Positions 1 through 5,823 of a stretch of 5,974 bases of DNA are shown here, piece after piece (within the stretch, counting starts at the first letter, position 1; every line of letters begins with the position of its first letter). Source of the stretch: Gammaproteobacteria bacterium (lineage in GTDB: Bacteria; Pseudomonadota; Gammaproteobacteria; Nitrosococcales; Methylophagaceae); the NCBI GenBank assembly GCA_003645385.1, contig QNEY01000124.1, positions 1-5,974 on the forward strand. Direction: 5' to 3'. A program made the position numbers and the translations under genes. The notes under the pieces were generated by a model. It ran no database searches. It was not told where the DNA came from and saw nothing but the letters and a program-made list of their open reading frames with translations.

Positions 1-1212
1 CGATGTTTGAATCCATGTCCAGTTAATATCGACTTTGGTGATGTCACCGTAAAATTACGTTCAGTATTGAAAAAACAAGGTAAACGTCATTTTAATATTG
101 GTACTTGGACATCAATGGCCTATCTTAATGCGACTGATCCATTTACTGTTAAATTAATGCGTAAAAGCATGATTGAGTGGGGTTATAAGGGACAACGATT
201 TGCACATGGTTTAGGTAAGGCTCTTGGTTTGTTAGGTAGCAAGAAAAAACGACCATTACCAACAACTGGTAAAACACCAATCCGTGAGCAAGTTGTTCAT
301 TTTATGAAAAAACCAATGCCGGCCGGGTTGCCATCACAAACTACTCGAGCAATGTTGGGGGTTGAAGATGACAAGATGATTCCGATCTTGCGAGATATCA
401 ATAAGGTTAATGATGATTCTGATGCAGTATTTTATTTCCCTGGTTGTGGTTCTGAACGATTATTTAGTCAAGTAGGATTGGCAACACTAGCGATGTTGTA
501 CGAAGTAGGTGCTGAAACTGTATTACCTCCGGGCTATTTATGTTGTGGTTACCCACAGGCATCCAGTGGTGATACTGAAAAAGGCCAAGCGATTTCAACT
601 GCTAATCAAGTATTGTTCCATAGACTGGCTAATACCTTGAATTATATGGATATCAAGACTGTGATTGTGTCGTGTGGTACTTGTATGGATCAGTTATTGA
701 AATACCAATTTGAAGCTATTTTTCCGGGCTGCCGCTTATTGGATATTCATGAATATCTGATGGAAAAAGGTGTAAAAATGGATGCCGTTGAGGGTGTGCA
801 ATATCTCTATCATGAACCTTGCCATACACCGATGAAAACTTATCAATCAACCAATGTGGCGGCGACGTTATTGGGACAAGATGTTACGTTGAGCGATCGT
901 TGCTGTGGTGAGTCAGGCTCATTTGCAGTTGCCAGACCTGATATTGCAACCCAAGTCCGTTTCCGTAAAGAAGAGGAAATTGTCAAAGGTATTCAGCAAT
1001 TAGTCGGTGAAGATAAAGCGGTTAAAGGCAATGTGAAAATGTTGACGTCATGTCCTGCCTGTCAGCAAGGATTAGAGCGTTACAGCGAAGATACTGGTAT
1101 TGAAACAGATTACATTGTAGTTGAAGTCGCTAATCACATATTAGGTGATAACTGGCAGCCGAAGTTTATTGAAAATGTAAAAGAGGGTGGTATTGAACGG
1201 GTATTACTATAA
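1..1212 (+). CDS. FAD/FMN-binding and Fe-S oxidoreductase (DUF3683-type, D-lactate dehydrogenase-like), C-terminal part
   Basis: The reading frame is open from base 1, so the gene is cut by the window edge and its true start lies upstream; the TTG and later ATG codons inside are not starts. It encodes 403 residues here. Residues 2-7 (C-LNP-CP) are the last two cysteines of a ferredoxin-like CxxCxxCxxxCP 4Fe-4S motif. Two cysteine-rich CCG domains follow, as in GlpC and heterodisulfide reductase subunits: the first has FPGCGSERLF (Cys149), LCCGYP (Cys181/182) and SCGTC (Cys225/228); the second has HEPCHTP (Cys274), RCCGESG (Cys301/302) and SCPAC (Cys351/354). All are intact. By recall, the pattern matches the C-terminus of the roughly 1,200-1,300-residue proteins that join a GlcD-like FAD domain to a GlpC-like Fe-S module. 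Such enzymes oxidise 2-hydroxyacids or similar substrates and pass electrons to the respiratory chain; the substrate is not visible here. Family assignment is secure, precise function is not. Confidence 0.9.
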   Translation, partial: RCLNPCPVNIDFGDVTVKLRSVLKKQGKRHFNIGTWTSMAYLNATDPFTVKLMRKSMIEWGYKGQRFAHGLGKALGLLGSKKKRPLPTTGKTPIREQVVHFMKKPMPAGLPSQTTRAMLGVEDDKMIPILRDINKVNDDSDAVFYFPGCGSERLFSQVGLATLAMLYEVGAETVLPPGYLCCGYPQASSGDTEKGQAISTANQVLFHRLANTLNYMDIKTVIVSCGTCMDQLLKYQFEAIFPGCRLLDIHEYLMEKGVKMDAVEGVQYLYHEPCHTPMKTYQSTNVAATLLGQDVTLSDRCCGESGSFAVARPDIATQVRFRKEEEIVKGIQQLVGEDKAVKGNVKMLTSCPACQQGLERYSEDTGIETDYIVVEVANHILGDNWQPKFIENVKEGGIERVLL

Positions 1213-1224
1213 ATCAGATTCCAC

Positions 1225-1285
1225 ACCACAGAGACACAAAGGACACAGAGTTTTTAATTTTCTTCTTTGTGTCTGTCTCTGTGGT
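1225..1285. repeat. Long imperfect inverted repeat between convergent genes; possible plus-strand terminator
   Basis: The left arm at 1226-1241 (CCACAGAGA-CACAAAG) pairs with the right arm at 1265-1284 (CTTTGTG-TCTG-TCTCTGTGG). This gives a 9-bp and a 7-bp perfect helix separated by a 4-nt bulge on the right side, with A1225:T1285 as a further pair. The loop is about 23 nt and AT-rich. The left arm is also internally repetitive: CACAGAG occurs at 1227-1233 and 1244-1250. On the plus strand the stem is followed by TTTATTTT, so it could terminate the oxidoreductase transcript. On the minus strand it starts directly after the hopJ stop codon but is not followed by a T-run. The CACAGAG/ACACAAAG wording resembles short intergenic repeats I recall from many bacterial genomes, so it may be a dispersed element rather than a dedicated terminator. 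Confidence 0.6.
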
Positions 1286-1630
1286 TTATTTTGAGCTTAA
1301 TGCCTCAGCAGAAAACTTAATGCCATTCCAGCCTGAAACCATAAAATTACGAATATTCTGATGATCATCTCCGTCTGGATTACCAACTACATCATCACGG
1401 TAATAACTACCAAAACAAGCTAAAGTTTGCTGTTCAGATAGCTTGTTTAATTTACCAAAAGCAAAAATCTTGCATGAGCCATTATTTTGGTTTGCTTCAT
1501 TAATCGTATTGCCATTACTGAAAGTAGTTGGTGTGAATGTGTAATGTTGATCAATTACTGCCATAGTCTCGCTGAATTCTATCTGTTCAGGATGTTGACT
1601 AAGTTTTGCAATAAATACTTCGAGTTCCAT
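1286..1630 (-). CDS. hopJ: HopJ-family protein
   Basis: A 114-residue protein, full length for the HopJ family (Pfam HopJ, annotated 'HopJ type III effector protein'). Conserved blocks recognisable by recall are EQIEFSETMAVID (about residues 15-27), YTFTPTTFSNG, INEANQNNGSCKIFAF, ACFGSYYRDDV and DHQNIRNFMVSGWNGIKF. The family was named after a Pseudomonas syringae Hop protein, but homologues are widespread in non-pathogenic gammaproteobacteria without type III secretion, so the effector label should not be read as a function; the biochemical role is unknown. It looks soluble, with no signal peptide or membrane segment. The start is supported by AGGA seven bases upstream of the ATG. It is the last gene of the minus-strand cluster, 18 nt after the nitroreductase, and probably depends on the efpL promoter. 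Its stop codon abuts the hairpin at 1225-1285. Confidence 0.88.
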   Translation of the reverse strand: MELEVFIAKLSQHPEQIEFSETMAVIDQHYTFTPTTFSNGNTINEANQNNGSCKIFAFGKLNKLSEQQTLACFGSYYRDDVVGNPDGDDHQNIRNFMVSGWNGIKFSAEALSSK

Positions 1631-1648
1631 TGTGGTGTCCTGTGAAAA

Positions 1649-2314
1649 TTAATCAAAAAACTGGCTAAATTCTGATACTACTGCCCGCGGCGTACGGTAG
1701 TTATTAACTTCCGCTTCAGTATCTTCATAACCGAGAGCCATGCCACATATCAAAAAGGTATCATCTGGGTAGCCTAAAAACTGTTTGACTATCTGAGGAT
1801 ACTCAGCCAATGCAACTTGTGGGCAGGTTGCTAAACCTTCTTCCATCGCTGCAAGCATGACCGATTGTAGGAACATGCCATAATCTAGAAAGGAGCCTGT
1901 TTCCATCACTGGATCCATAAAAAAGAGCAACATCACGGGAGCATCAAAGGCACGGTAATTAGCAGCCCATTGTGCTTGTCGTTTTTCAGCGTCTTCTCTA
2001 GAAATATTCAGGCTGGAATAAAGTTGCAAGCCACAGTCTCTACGACGAGTTTTATAGGGTGCTGCCCATTTAACAGGGTAGTATTGATAGTCTAATTTTG
2101 TTTCTGTACCATTAGCAAAAGCCTGTTCTAATTGGAGTTCAAGGTCTTTCTTAGAGTTACCTGATACTATTGCGACCTGCCAAGGTTGAGTATTAGCACC
2201 CGAAGGCGAATGGCTTGCTGTAGTTAATATCCGATTAATCTGTTCAGTAGTAACAGATTTATTAATAAATGCACGAGTGGAGTGACGCTGAGTAATAGCC
2301 TCGATAATATTCAT
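1649..2314 (-). CDS. Nitroreductase-family FMN-dependent NAD(P)H oxidoreductase
   Basis: A 221-residue protein of the nitroreductase family (PF00881), closest in pattern to the PnbA/NfnB-like branch. Such enzymes bind FMN, usually as dimers, and use NAD(P)H to reduce nitroaromatics, quinones or similar acceptors in the cytoplasm. Visible hallmarks are the N-terminal RHSTRAF (residues 10-16), which contacts the FMN phosphate in the family, SPSGANTQPW (about 36-45), the central DYGMFLQSVMLAA helix, and the C-terminal glycine-rich CGMALGY followed by RTPRAVVSEF. Length is normal and the frame intact. The ATG lies 3 nt after the stop of the upstream DUF454 gene (TAA-TAG-ATG on the coding strand), with AGAGG eight bases before the start, so translational coupling is likely. 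The physiological substrate cannot be inferred. Confidence 0.92.
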   Translation of the reverse strand: MNIIEAITQRHSTRAFINKSVTTEQINRILTTASHSPSGANTQPWQVAIVSGNSKKDLELQLEQAFANGTETKLDYQYYPVKWAAPYKTRRRDCGLQLYSSLNISREDAEKRQAQWAANYRAFDAPVMLLFFMDPVMETGSFLDYGMFLQSVMLAAMEEGLATCPQVALAEYPQIVKQFLGYPDDTFLICGMALGYEDTEAEVNNYRTPRAVVSEFSQFFD

Positions 2315-2317
2315 CTA

Positions 2318-2695
2318 TTATGCCTCTGATTCTTTAAGTCGCCAGACAAACCATAACAATATCAGGCAGAAACAGACTAACATTAGTTGTAAACCTGTTC
2401 GGCCAGACAAAATCAGGATTGAAATACCAAAGGTAGCAATAATTAACCCCATGGCTTTGAATTTTACTTTTTTACGAACGGTATGGCTGTTTTCCCATTG
2501 TGCGAGTGGTGGCCCAAACCATTTATTGTTTAATAGCATCTTGTGAAAGCGGGGTGAGCTTTCAGCAAAGCACGCTAAAGCAAGAATTAGAAAGGGTGTT
2601 GTAGGTAATAAAGGCAATACCGCACCAATAGCCCCCAAAATAACAAACAACCAGCCTAAACAAATCAGTAAGTAGTGTTTGACTTGAGTACGCAT
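2318..2695 (-). CDS. ybaN: YbaN-like DUF454 inner-membrane protein
   Basis: A 125-residue membrane protein of the DUF454 family (PF04304; E. coli YbaN). The family signature is clear: a hydrophobic helix (about residues 8-27) leading into LPLLPTTPFLILALACFAE (27-45), then SSPRFHKMLLNNKWFGPPL before a basic loop (VRKKVKFK, about 73-80). Two more hydrophobic segments lie at about 81-97 and 101-118, giving three to four membrane segments. It acts in the cytoplasmic membrane; molecular function is unknown for the whole family. The gene begins 17 nt after efpL and ends 3 nt before the nitroreductase start. Its Shine-Dalgarno sequence is weak (only ACGAA-like bases before the ATG), so translation may benefit from coupling to efpL. 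The gene symbol is by family similarity; orthology to E. coli ybaN is not proven. Confidence 0.85.
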   Translation of the reverse strand: MRTQVKHYLLICLGWLFVILGAIGAVLPLLPTTPFLILALACFAESSPRFHKMLLNNKWFGPPLAQWENSHTVRKKVKFKAMGLIIATFGISILILSGRTGLQLMLVCFCLILLWFVWRLKESEA

Positions 2696-2712
2696 GATTT
2701 CGTGATTAATTA

Positions 2713-3279
2713 TTAGGCACGAGACATAAATTTACCAGATACGGTATTGATTTTTATGACATCGCCTTGTTCAATGTATTCAGGAACTTGGACCTCCAAA
2801 CCTGTAGATAATTGAGCAGGCTTGGTACGTGCAGTTGCAGATGCACCTTTAATGCTTGGTCCTGTTTCAACAATCTCCATCGCTACTGCGGCAGGTAATT
2901 CAATAGCAACTAAAATACCATCAAGTAATACTGATACGACACCCTCAAGCCCCTCAACTAAATAGCCACTTTCATCCTCAATATCACTGGCATTGATTGT
3001 GTATTGTTCATAGTCATCTAAACTCATAAAAGTATAACCATCGTCATCTTTAAATGAGTATTGCAGCACTTTACGTTCACAATCGACTTCTTTTAGGAAA
3101 TCATCACCTTTTAAAGTTTCATCACGCTTTTGTTTGGTTTTAAGATGGTTGAAACGAATCTTATATAAAGTCGATGCACCACGAGAAGAGGGGTTGCGAA
3201 CTTCAATTTCTTTTACTGAATAGGGTTCATCGTTGACTTCAACAACCATCCCACGTTTTAAGTCACTAGCTTTAGGCAT
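2713..3279 (-). CDS. efpL: Elongation factor P-like protein EfpL (YeiP)
   Basis: A 188-residue EF-P paralogue, usual length 188-190, matching E. coli YeiP/EfpL along its whole length. It has the three EF-P domains: an N-terminal KOW-like domain (about 1-64), a central OB domain (about 66-125) and a C-terminal OB domain (about 130-188). The latter carries the EF-P signature TKPAQLSTGLEVQVPEY with IEQGD. The tip loop reads NPSSRGAST with Arg33 at the position of the modified Lys/Arg of EF-P; GDD at about 108 bases into the second half of domain I (KGDDF) and GPSIKGASATAR are also shared with YeiP, distinguishing it from canonical EF-P. From the family, EfpL binds near the ribosomal E site and relieves stalling at proline-containing and some other motifs, working without modification of Arg33. 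It is first in the minus-strand cluster, with its own promoter at 3315-3342 and a weak GAG ribosome-binding site seven bases before the ATG. Confidence 0.93.
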   Translation of the reverse strand: MPKASDLKRGMVVEVNDEPYSVKEIEVRNPSSRGASTLYKIRFNHLKTKQKRDETLKGDDFLKEVDCERKVLQYSFKDDDGYTFMSLDDYEQYTINASDIEDESGYLVEGLEGVVSVLLDGILVAIELPAAVAMEIVETGPSIKGASATARTKPAQLSTGLEVQVPEYIEQGDVIKINTVSGKFMSRA

Positions 3280-3314
3280 AGGTTTACTCTATTTATATGA
3301 ATCAATAACGAGGC

Positions 3315-3342
3315 ATTATACCCGAGTATTTTCCAGTGTTAA
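3315..3342 (-). promoter_or_regulatory. Sigma70-type promoter for efpL operon
   Basis: On the minus strand, TTAACA (3342-3337; five of six bases of TTGACA) and a consensus TATAAT (3320-3315) are separated by 16 bp. Transcription would begin near 3308, leaving a leader of about 30 nt before the efpL ATG at 3279. This is the only clear promoter upstream of the four closely packed minus-strand genes, so it probably serves all of them. It is a prediction from consensus only. Confidence 0.7.
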
Positions 3343-3437
3343 TTATGATTATTAGCTGCTCAATGTATATCTTTGAACACTGATTTTTAGCTATTGCGTT
3401 AAACTCTACGGGAATAATCATTATATTTGAGTAAAAT

Positions 3438-4289
3438 ATGGCTGAACTAGGAAAGAAAAATAACTTAACCGTCATTAAATCGTTGGATTTTGGCGTTTAT
3501 CTGGATGGTGGCGATTTGGATGAAATTCTGTTGCCTAGACGATATGTTCCGGAAGGTTGTACAGTTGGCGATCAGCTAGATGTATTTGTTCATCTTGATT
3601 CAGATGATTTACTTATTGCGACTACAGACACGCCTAAAGCAATGGTCGGTGAATGCGCTGTTCTTAAAGTAGTGGAAGTGAATCAAATAGGTGCTTTTCT
3701 AGACTGGGGATTGCCCAAAGACTTGCTTGTCCCATTTGGAGAACAACAAAAACCAATGCAGGTTGGCCAATCTTATGTTGTTTATCTTTATATTGACCAA
3801 GCATCAGAGCGAATTGCTGCCAGTACAAAATTGGACAAGTTTCTGGGTGATACTTCGCCCTATTTTAAAGAGCAGCAGCAGGTTGATTTGTTGATTTGTG
3901 GCCGTACAGATCTTGGTTATAAAGCGGTAGTTAATAGCTCTGTAATAGGGCTTATTTTTAATAGTGAAGTATTTAAACCAATCCAAATTGGACAAACACT
4001 GAAAGGCTTTATCAAGCGAATTCGACCAGATAAGAAGCTGGATTTATGCCTGCAATTAGTTGATCGAGAAACTCTTGATGCCTTGTCAGAACAAATTCTG
4101 ACCTTTATCAAAGCGCAAGGTGGCCAAACAATATTGACTGATAAAAGCTCGCCGCATGAAATCAGCCAGCAATTTGGTGTCAGTAAATCCAGTTACAAAA
4201 AAGCCTTAGGAAAATTATATAAAAAACGGTTGATTAATATTGAGAAGCAGTTGGTGAGTTTGATTAAGGATGTTCCAAAAAATGGCTAA
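3438..4289 (+). CDS. cvfB: CvfB/YitL-like S1-domain RNA-binding protein
   Basis: A 283-residue protein, normal for the CvfB/YitL family (about 280-300). The layout fits that family: three successive S1-like OB domains at about residues 6-63 (LTVIKSLDFGVYLDGG), 70-130 (VLKVVEVNQIGAFLDWGL) and 145-210 (the degenerate third, ending RPDKKLDLCLQ), then a C-terminal winged helix at about 220-275 (HEISQQFGVSKSSYKKAL and KRLINIEK). S. aureus CvfB binds RNA and affects virulence gene expression; in other bacteria the role is unclear, so the 'virulence factor' name is only a family label. It is cytoplasmic, with no signal peptide. The start is set by GAG six bases upstream and by the first S1 strand beginning just after MAELGKKN. 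Its last codons overlap the start of ylqF, suggesting one transcript and coupled translation. Confidence 0.88.
   Translation: MAELGKKNNLTVIKSLDFGVYLDGGDLDEILLPRRYVPEGCTVGDQLDVFVHLDSDDLLIATTDTPKAMVGECAVLKVVEVNQIGAFLDWGLPKDLLVPFGEQQKPMQVGQSYVVYLYIDQASERIAASTKLDKFLGDTSPYFKEQQQVDLLICGRTDLGYKAVVNSSVIGLIFNSEVFKPIQIGQTLKGFIKRIRPDKKLDLCLQLVDRETLDALSEQILTFIKAQGGQTILTDKSSPHEISQQFGVSKSSYKKALGKLYKKRLINIEKQLVSLIKDVPKNG
4266..4270 (+). promoter_or_regulatory. Shine-Dalgarno AAGGA for ylqF, inside cvfB
   Basis: AAGGA lies within the last codons of cvfB and ends 11 bases before the ATG at 4282. It supports that start over the ATG at 4270, which would overlap this site and has only GGTGAG (4253-4258) as a ribosome-binding sequence, also 11 bases away. 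The spacing is slightly long, so the choice rests partly on protein similarity. Confidence 0.5.
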
Positions 4290-5208
4290 TATCAATTGGT
4301 ATCCTGGCCATATGCATAAGGCTAGTAAAGAGATGCGCAAGAGCATTCCTCAAGTTGATCTTATAATTGAGATCCTTGATGCACGTATTCCCTTTAGTAG
4401 TGAAAACCCGATGTTGGCCGATATTCGCGGCGATAAACCGTGTATTAAAGTATTGAGCAAAAGCGATCTTGCCGATCCTGTTATTACGCAACAATGGCAA
4501 GACTATTTAGAGCAAGAAAAGGGTGTTAAAACCATTGCTTTAACGACTGAAGAACCAGAAAAAATGCATGACTTGTTAGGCTTATGTCACAAAATGGTTC
4601 CGACAAAAGCAAATGGTTCAGAAAGACTTGAAGCAATGATTATGGGGATTCCTAATGTGGGTAAATCTACCTTGATCAATAATCTGGCAGGTCGAGTGAT
4701 AGCCAAAACAGGCAATGAGCCTGCAGTGACAAAAATGCAGCAACGGATCAAGCTGGATCAAGGGATTGTATTGTTGGATACGCCGGGTGTTTTGTGGCCA
4801 AAACTAGAAAATAGACATGGTGGTTATCGTCTGGCAATAACAGGTGCAATAAAAGAAACCGCAATTAGTAATGATGATATTGCAATGTATGCCGTAGATT
4901 ACTTTAAACATAGCTATCCTGAGTTATTAAAAATACGTTATCAATTAGATGAATTGCCTGAAGATGAGTTAGAGTTACTGGAAATAATAGGTGCAAAACG
5001 AGGATGCTTACGTGCTGGTGGAATGGTAGATTTGGACCGGGCAGCCAAGATTGTATTGACTGAGTTTCGTGATATTACAATCGGTAGGATCACCTTGGAA
5101 ACACCAGAAATGATGGAACAAGAATTAATTGAAGTGGCTGAAATCAGAGCACAAAAAGAAGCTAAAAAATCGGCTCGTAAGCAGAAGAAACATGGATCAA
5201 GACAATAA
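4282..5208 (+). CDS. ylqF: Ribosome biogenesis GTPase YlqF (RbgA)
   Basis: A 308-residue circularly permuted GTPase of the YlqF/RbgA family, which assists late assembly of the 50S subunit. GTPase motifs appear in the permuted order: G4 as SKSD (residues 59-62), then G1 GIPNVGKS (122-129), G2 Thr150 (in PAVTKMQQ), and G3 DTPG (166-169). The N-terminal INWYPGHMHKA and DARIPFSSENP, and the C-terminal KRGCLRAGGMVDLDRAA, match the family (compare B. subtilis IQWFPGHM and KRGCL). The C-terminus is a basic, lysine-rich tail (about 288-308) that probably contacts rRNA. I start it at the ATG of MANINWYPGHM; an in-frame ATG 12 bases upstream would add MFQK. The gene overlaps the cvfB stop by 8 nt. G4 has Ser in place of the usual Asn of NKxD. 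From the family, GTP hydrolysis is stimulated by the ribosome, and the permuted GTPase uses a histidine (His10 of PGHM here). Confidence 0.94.
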   Translation: MANINWYPGHMHKASKEMRKSIPQVDLIIEILDARIPFSSENPMLADIRGDKPCIKVLSKSDLADPVITQQWQDYLEQEKGVKTIALTTEEPEKMHDLLGLCHKMVPTKANGSERLEAMIMGIPNVGKSTLINNLAGRVIAKTGNEPAVTKMQQRIKLDQGIVLLDTPGVLWPKLENRHGGYRLAITGAIKETAISNDDIAMYAVDYFKHSYPELLKIRYQLDELPEDELELLEIIGAKRGCLRAGGMVDLDRAAKIVLTEFRDITIGRITLETPEMMEQELIEVAEIRAQKEAKKSARKQKKHGSRQ

Positions 5209-5253
5209 GTATTAGGTTAAAAAATAAAGTTAACAAGATACTGTAATTTAACC

Positions 5254-5268
5254 AGACTATAATAGTCT
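5254..5268 (+). promoter_or_regulatory. Palindromic -10 region upstream of slp-like gene
   Basis: AGACTAT-A-ATAGTCT is a perfect inverted repeat with 7-bp arms and a 1-bp centre. It contains a consensus TATAAT at 5258-5263, so it could be a -10 box for the lipoprotein gene, with transcription starting near 5270 and a leader of about 35 nt. There is no good -35 at 16-18 bp: the TTAACA at 5230-5235 would need a 22-bp spacer. The promoter may therefore be activator-dependent, or the palindrome may be an operator. The gap (5209-5304) holds no terminator for ylqF that I can see. Confidence 0.4.
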
Positions 5269-5304
5269 ATGGAATCAGAATTAAAAAAGGGTTAGGATTT
5301 AAAT

Positions 5305-5823
5305 ATGAAAATATTGGTTGGTTTGTTAATCGTTTTATTGAGTGCTTGCAGCAACTTACCTGAGACAATTTCACGAGTACCAGAAAATAATCATCAACTC
5401 CGAAATGTGGTAAATGATGTTGATAACTTTATCGGCCAGCAGGTACGTTGGGGAGGGGAGATTATTAAAGTAAGCCGTGACAATAATCTTTCGATATTGG
5501 AAATAAAACAGTTTCCACTAAATCGATACGGCTTTCCTCTGACAAATGTTCATAGCCAAGGAAAGTTTATTGCTCGAAGTGATCAGCTTTTTGATCAAGA
5601 AGTATACCAAGAAGGATTGTTAATTACTTTCTCAGGAATGATTACTTCTGAAATCAAGGAGACAGTTAAACGCAAGGATAATTATTTACCAATAATCACT
5701 ATTACTGACTCAAACCTCTGGCCATATAGAATATCAAAAGGCAGGGCTTATACTAATACAAGCATGGAATCTGAATTTCGAGGCTATGGAATTGAGGGCT
5801 CTGGTCATTATCAAGTATATTAA
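5305..5823 (+). CDS. Slp-family outer-membrane lipoprotein
   Basis: A 172-residue protein with a short lipoprotein signal peptide: MKI, a hydrophobic core LVGLLIVLL and lipobox LSAC, with Cys15 as the lipidated residue. Ser16 at +2 (not Asp) predicts transport to the outer membrane. The mature part matches the Slp family (PF03843), known from E. coli Slp, a starvation-inducible lipoprotein: VRWGGEIIKV (about residues 47-56), LEIKQFPLNRYGFP (about 65-78), GKFIARSDQLFDQEVY (about 86-101), ITFSGMIT (about 107-114) and LWPY (138-141). The function of the family is poorly defined; roles in envelope stability under stress have been suggested. The start is supported by AGGA (5294-5297) seven bases upstream. 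Two in-frame TAA codons end it. It is separated from ylqF by 96 bp containing a possible promoter, so it is probably its own transcript. Confidence 0.9.
   Translation: MKILVGLLIVLLSACSNLPETISRVPENNHQLRNVVNDVDNFIGQQVRWGGEIIKVSRDNNLSILEIKQFPLNRYGFPLTNVHSQGKFIARSDQLFDQEVYQEGLLITFSGMITSEIKETVKRKDNYLPIITITDSNLWPYRISKGRAYTNTSMESEFRGYGIEGSGHYQVY

Noticed and set aside
1286..1630. Reading the HopJ homologue as evidence of a type III secretion or pathogenicity island
   Set aside because: No secretion, chaperone or mobile gene is present, base use resembles the neighbours, and the family is common in bacteria without such systems.
3394..3427. Possible cvfB promoter elements: TTGCGT (3394-3399), AATAAT (3413-3418), TATATT (3422-3427)
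   Set aside because: No pair has acceptable spacing and quality: the first two are 13 bp apart, and TATATT would leave a leader of only about four bases. A promoter must exist in 3343-3437, but I cannot place it.
3804..4111. Two minus-strand open frames of 63-64 codons at 3804-3995 and 3917-4111
   Set aside because: Both lie antisense within the well-supported cvfB gene, resemble no family and lack ribosome-binding sites.
4270..4281. Upstream ATG giving YlqF an MFQK extension
   Set aside because: The family begins at about xINWYPGHM, AAGGA suits the ATG at 4282 and would overlap the upstream ATG. The upstream start is not excluded.
4264..4500. Minus-strand open frame of 78 codons
   Set aside because: It is antisense to the start of ylqF, whose protein is strongly conserved, and its translation resembles nothing known.
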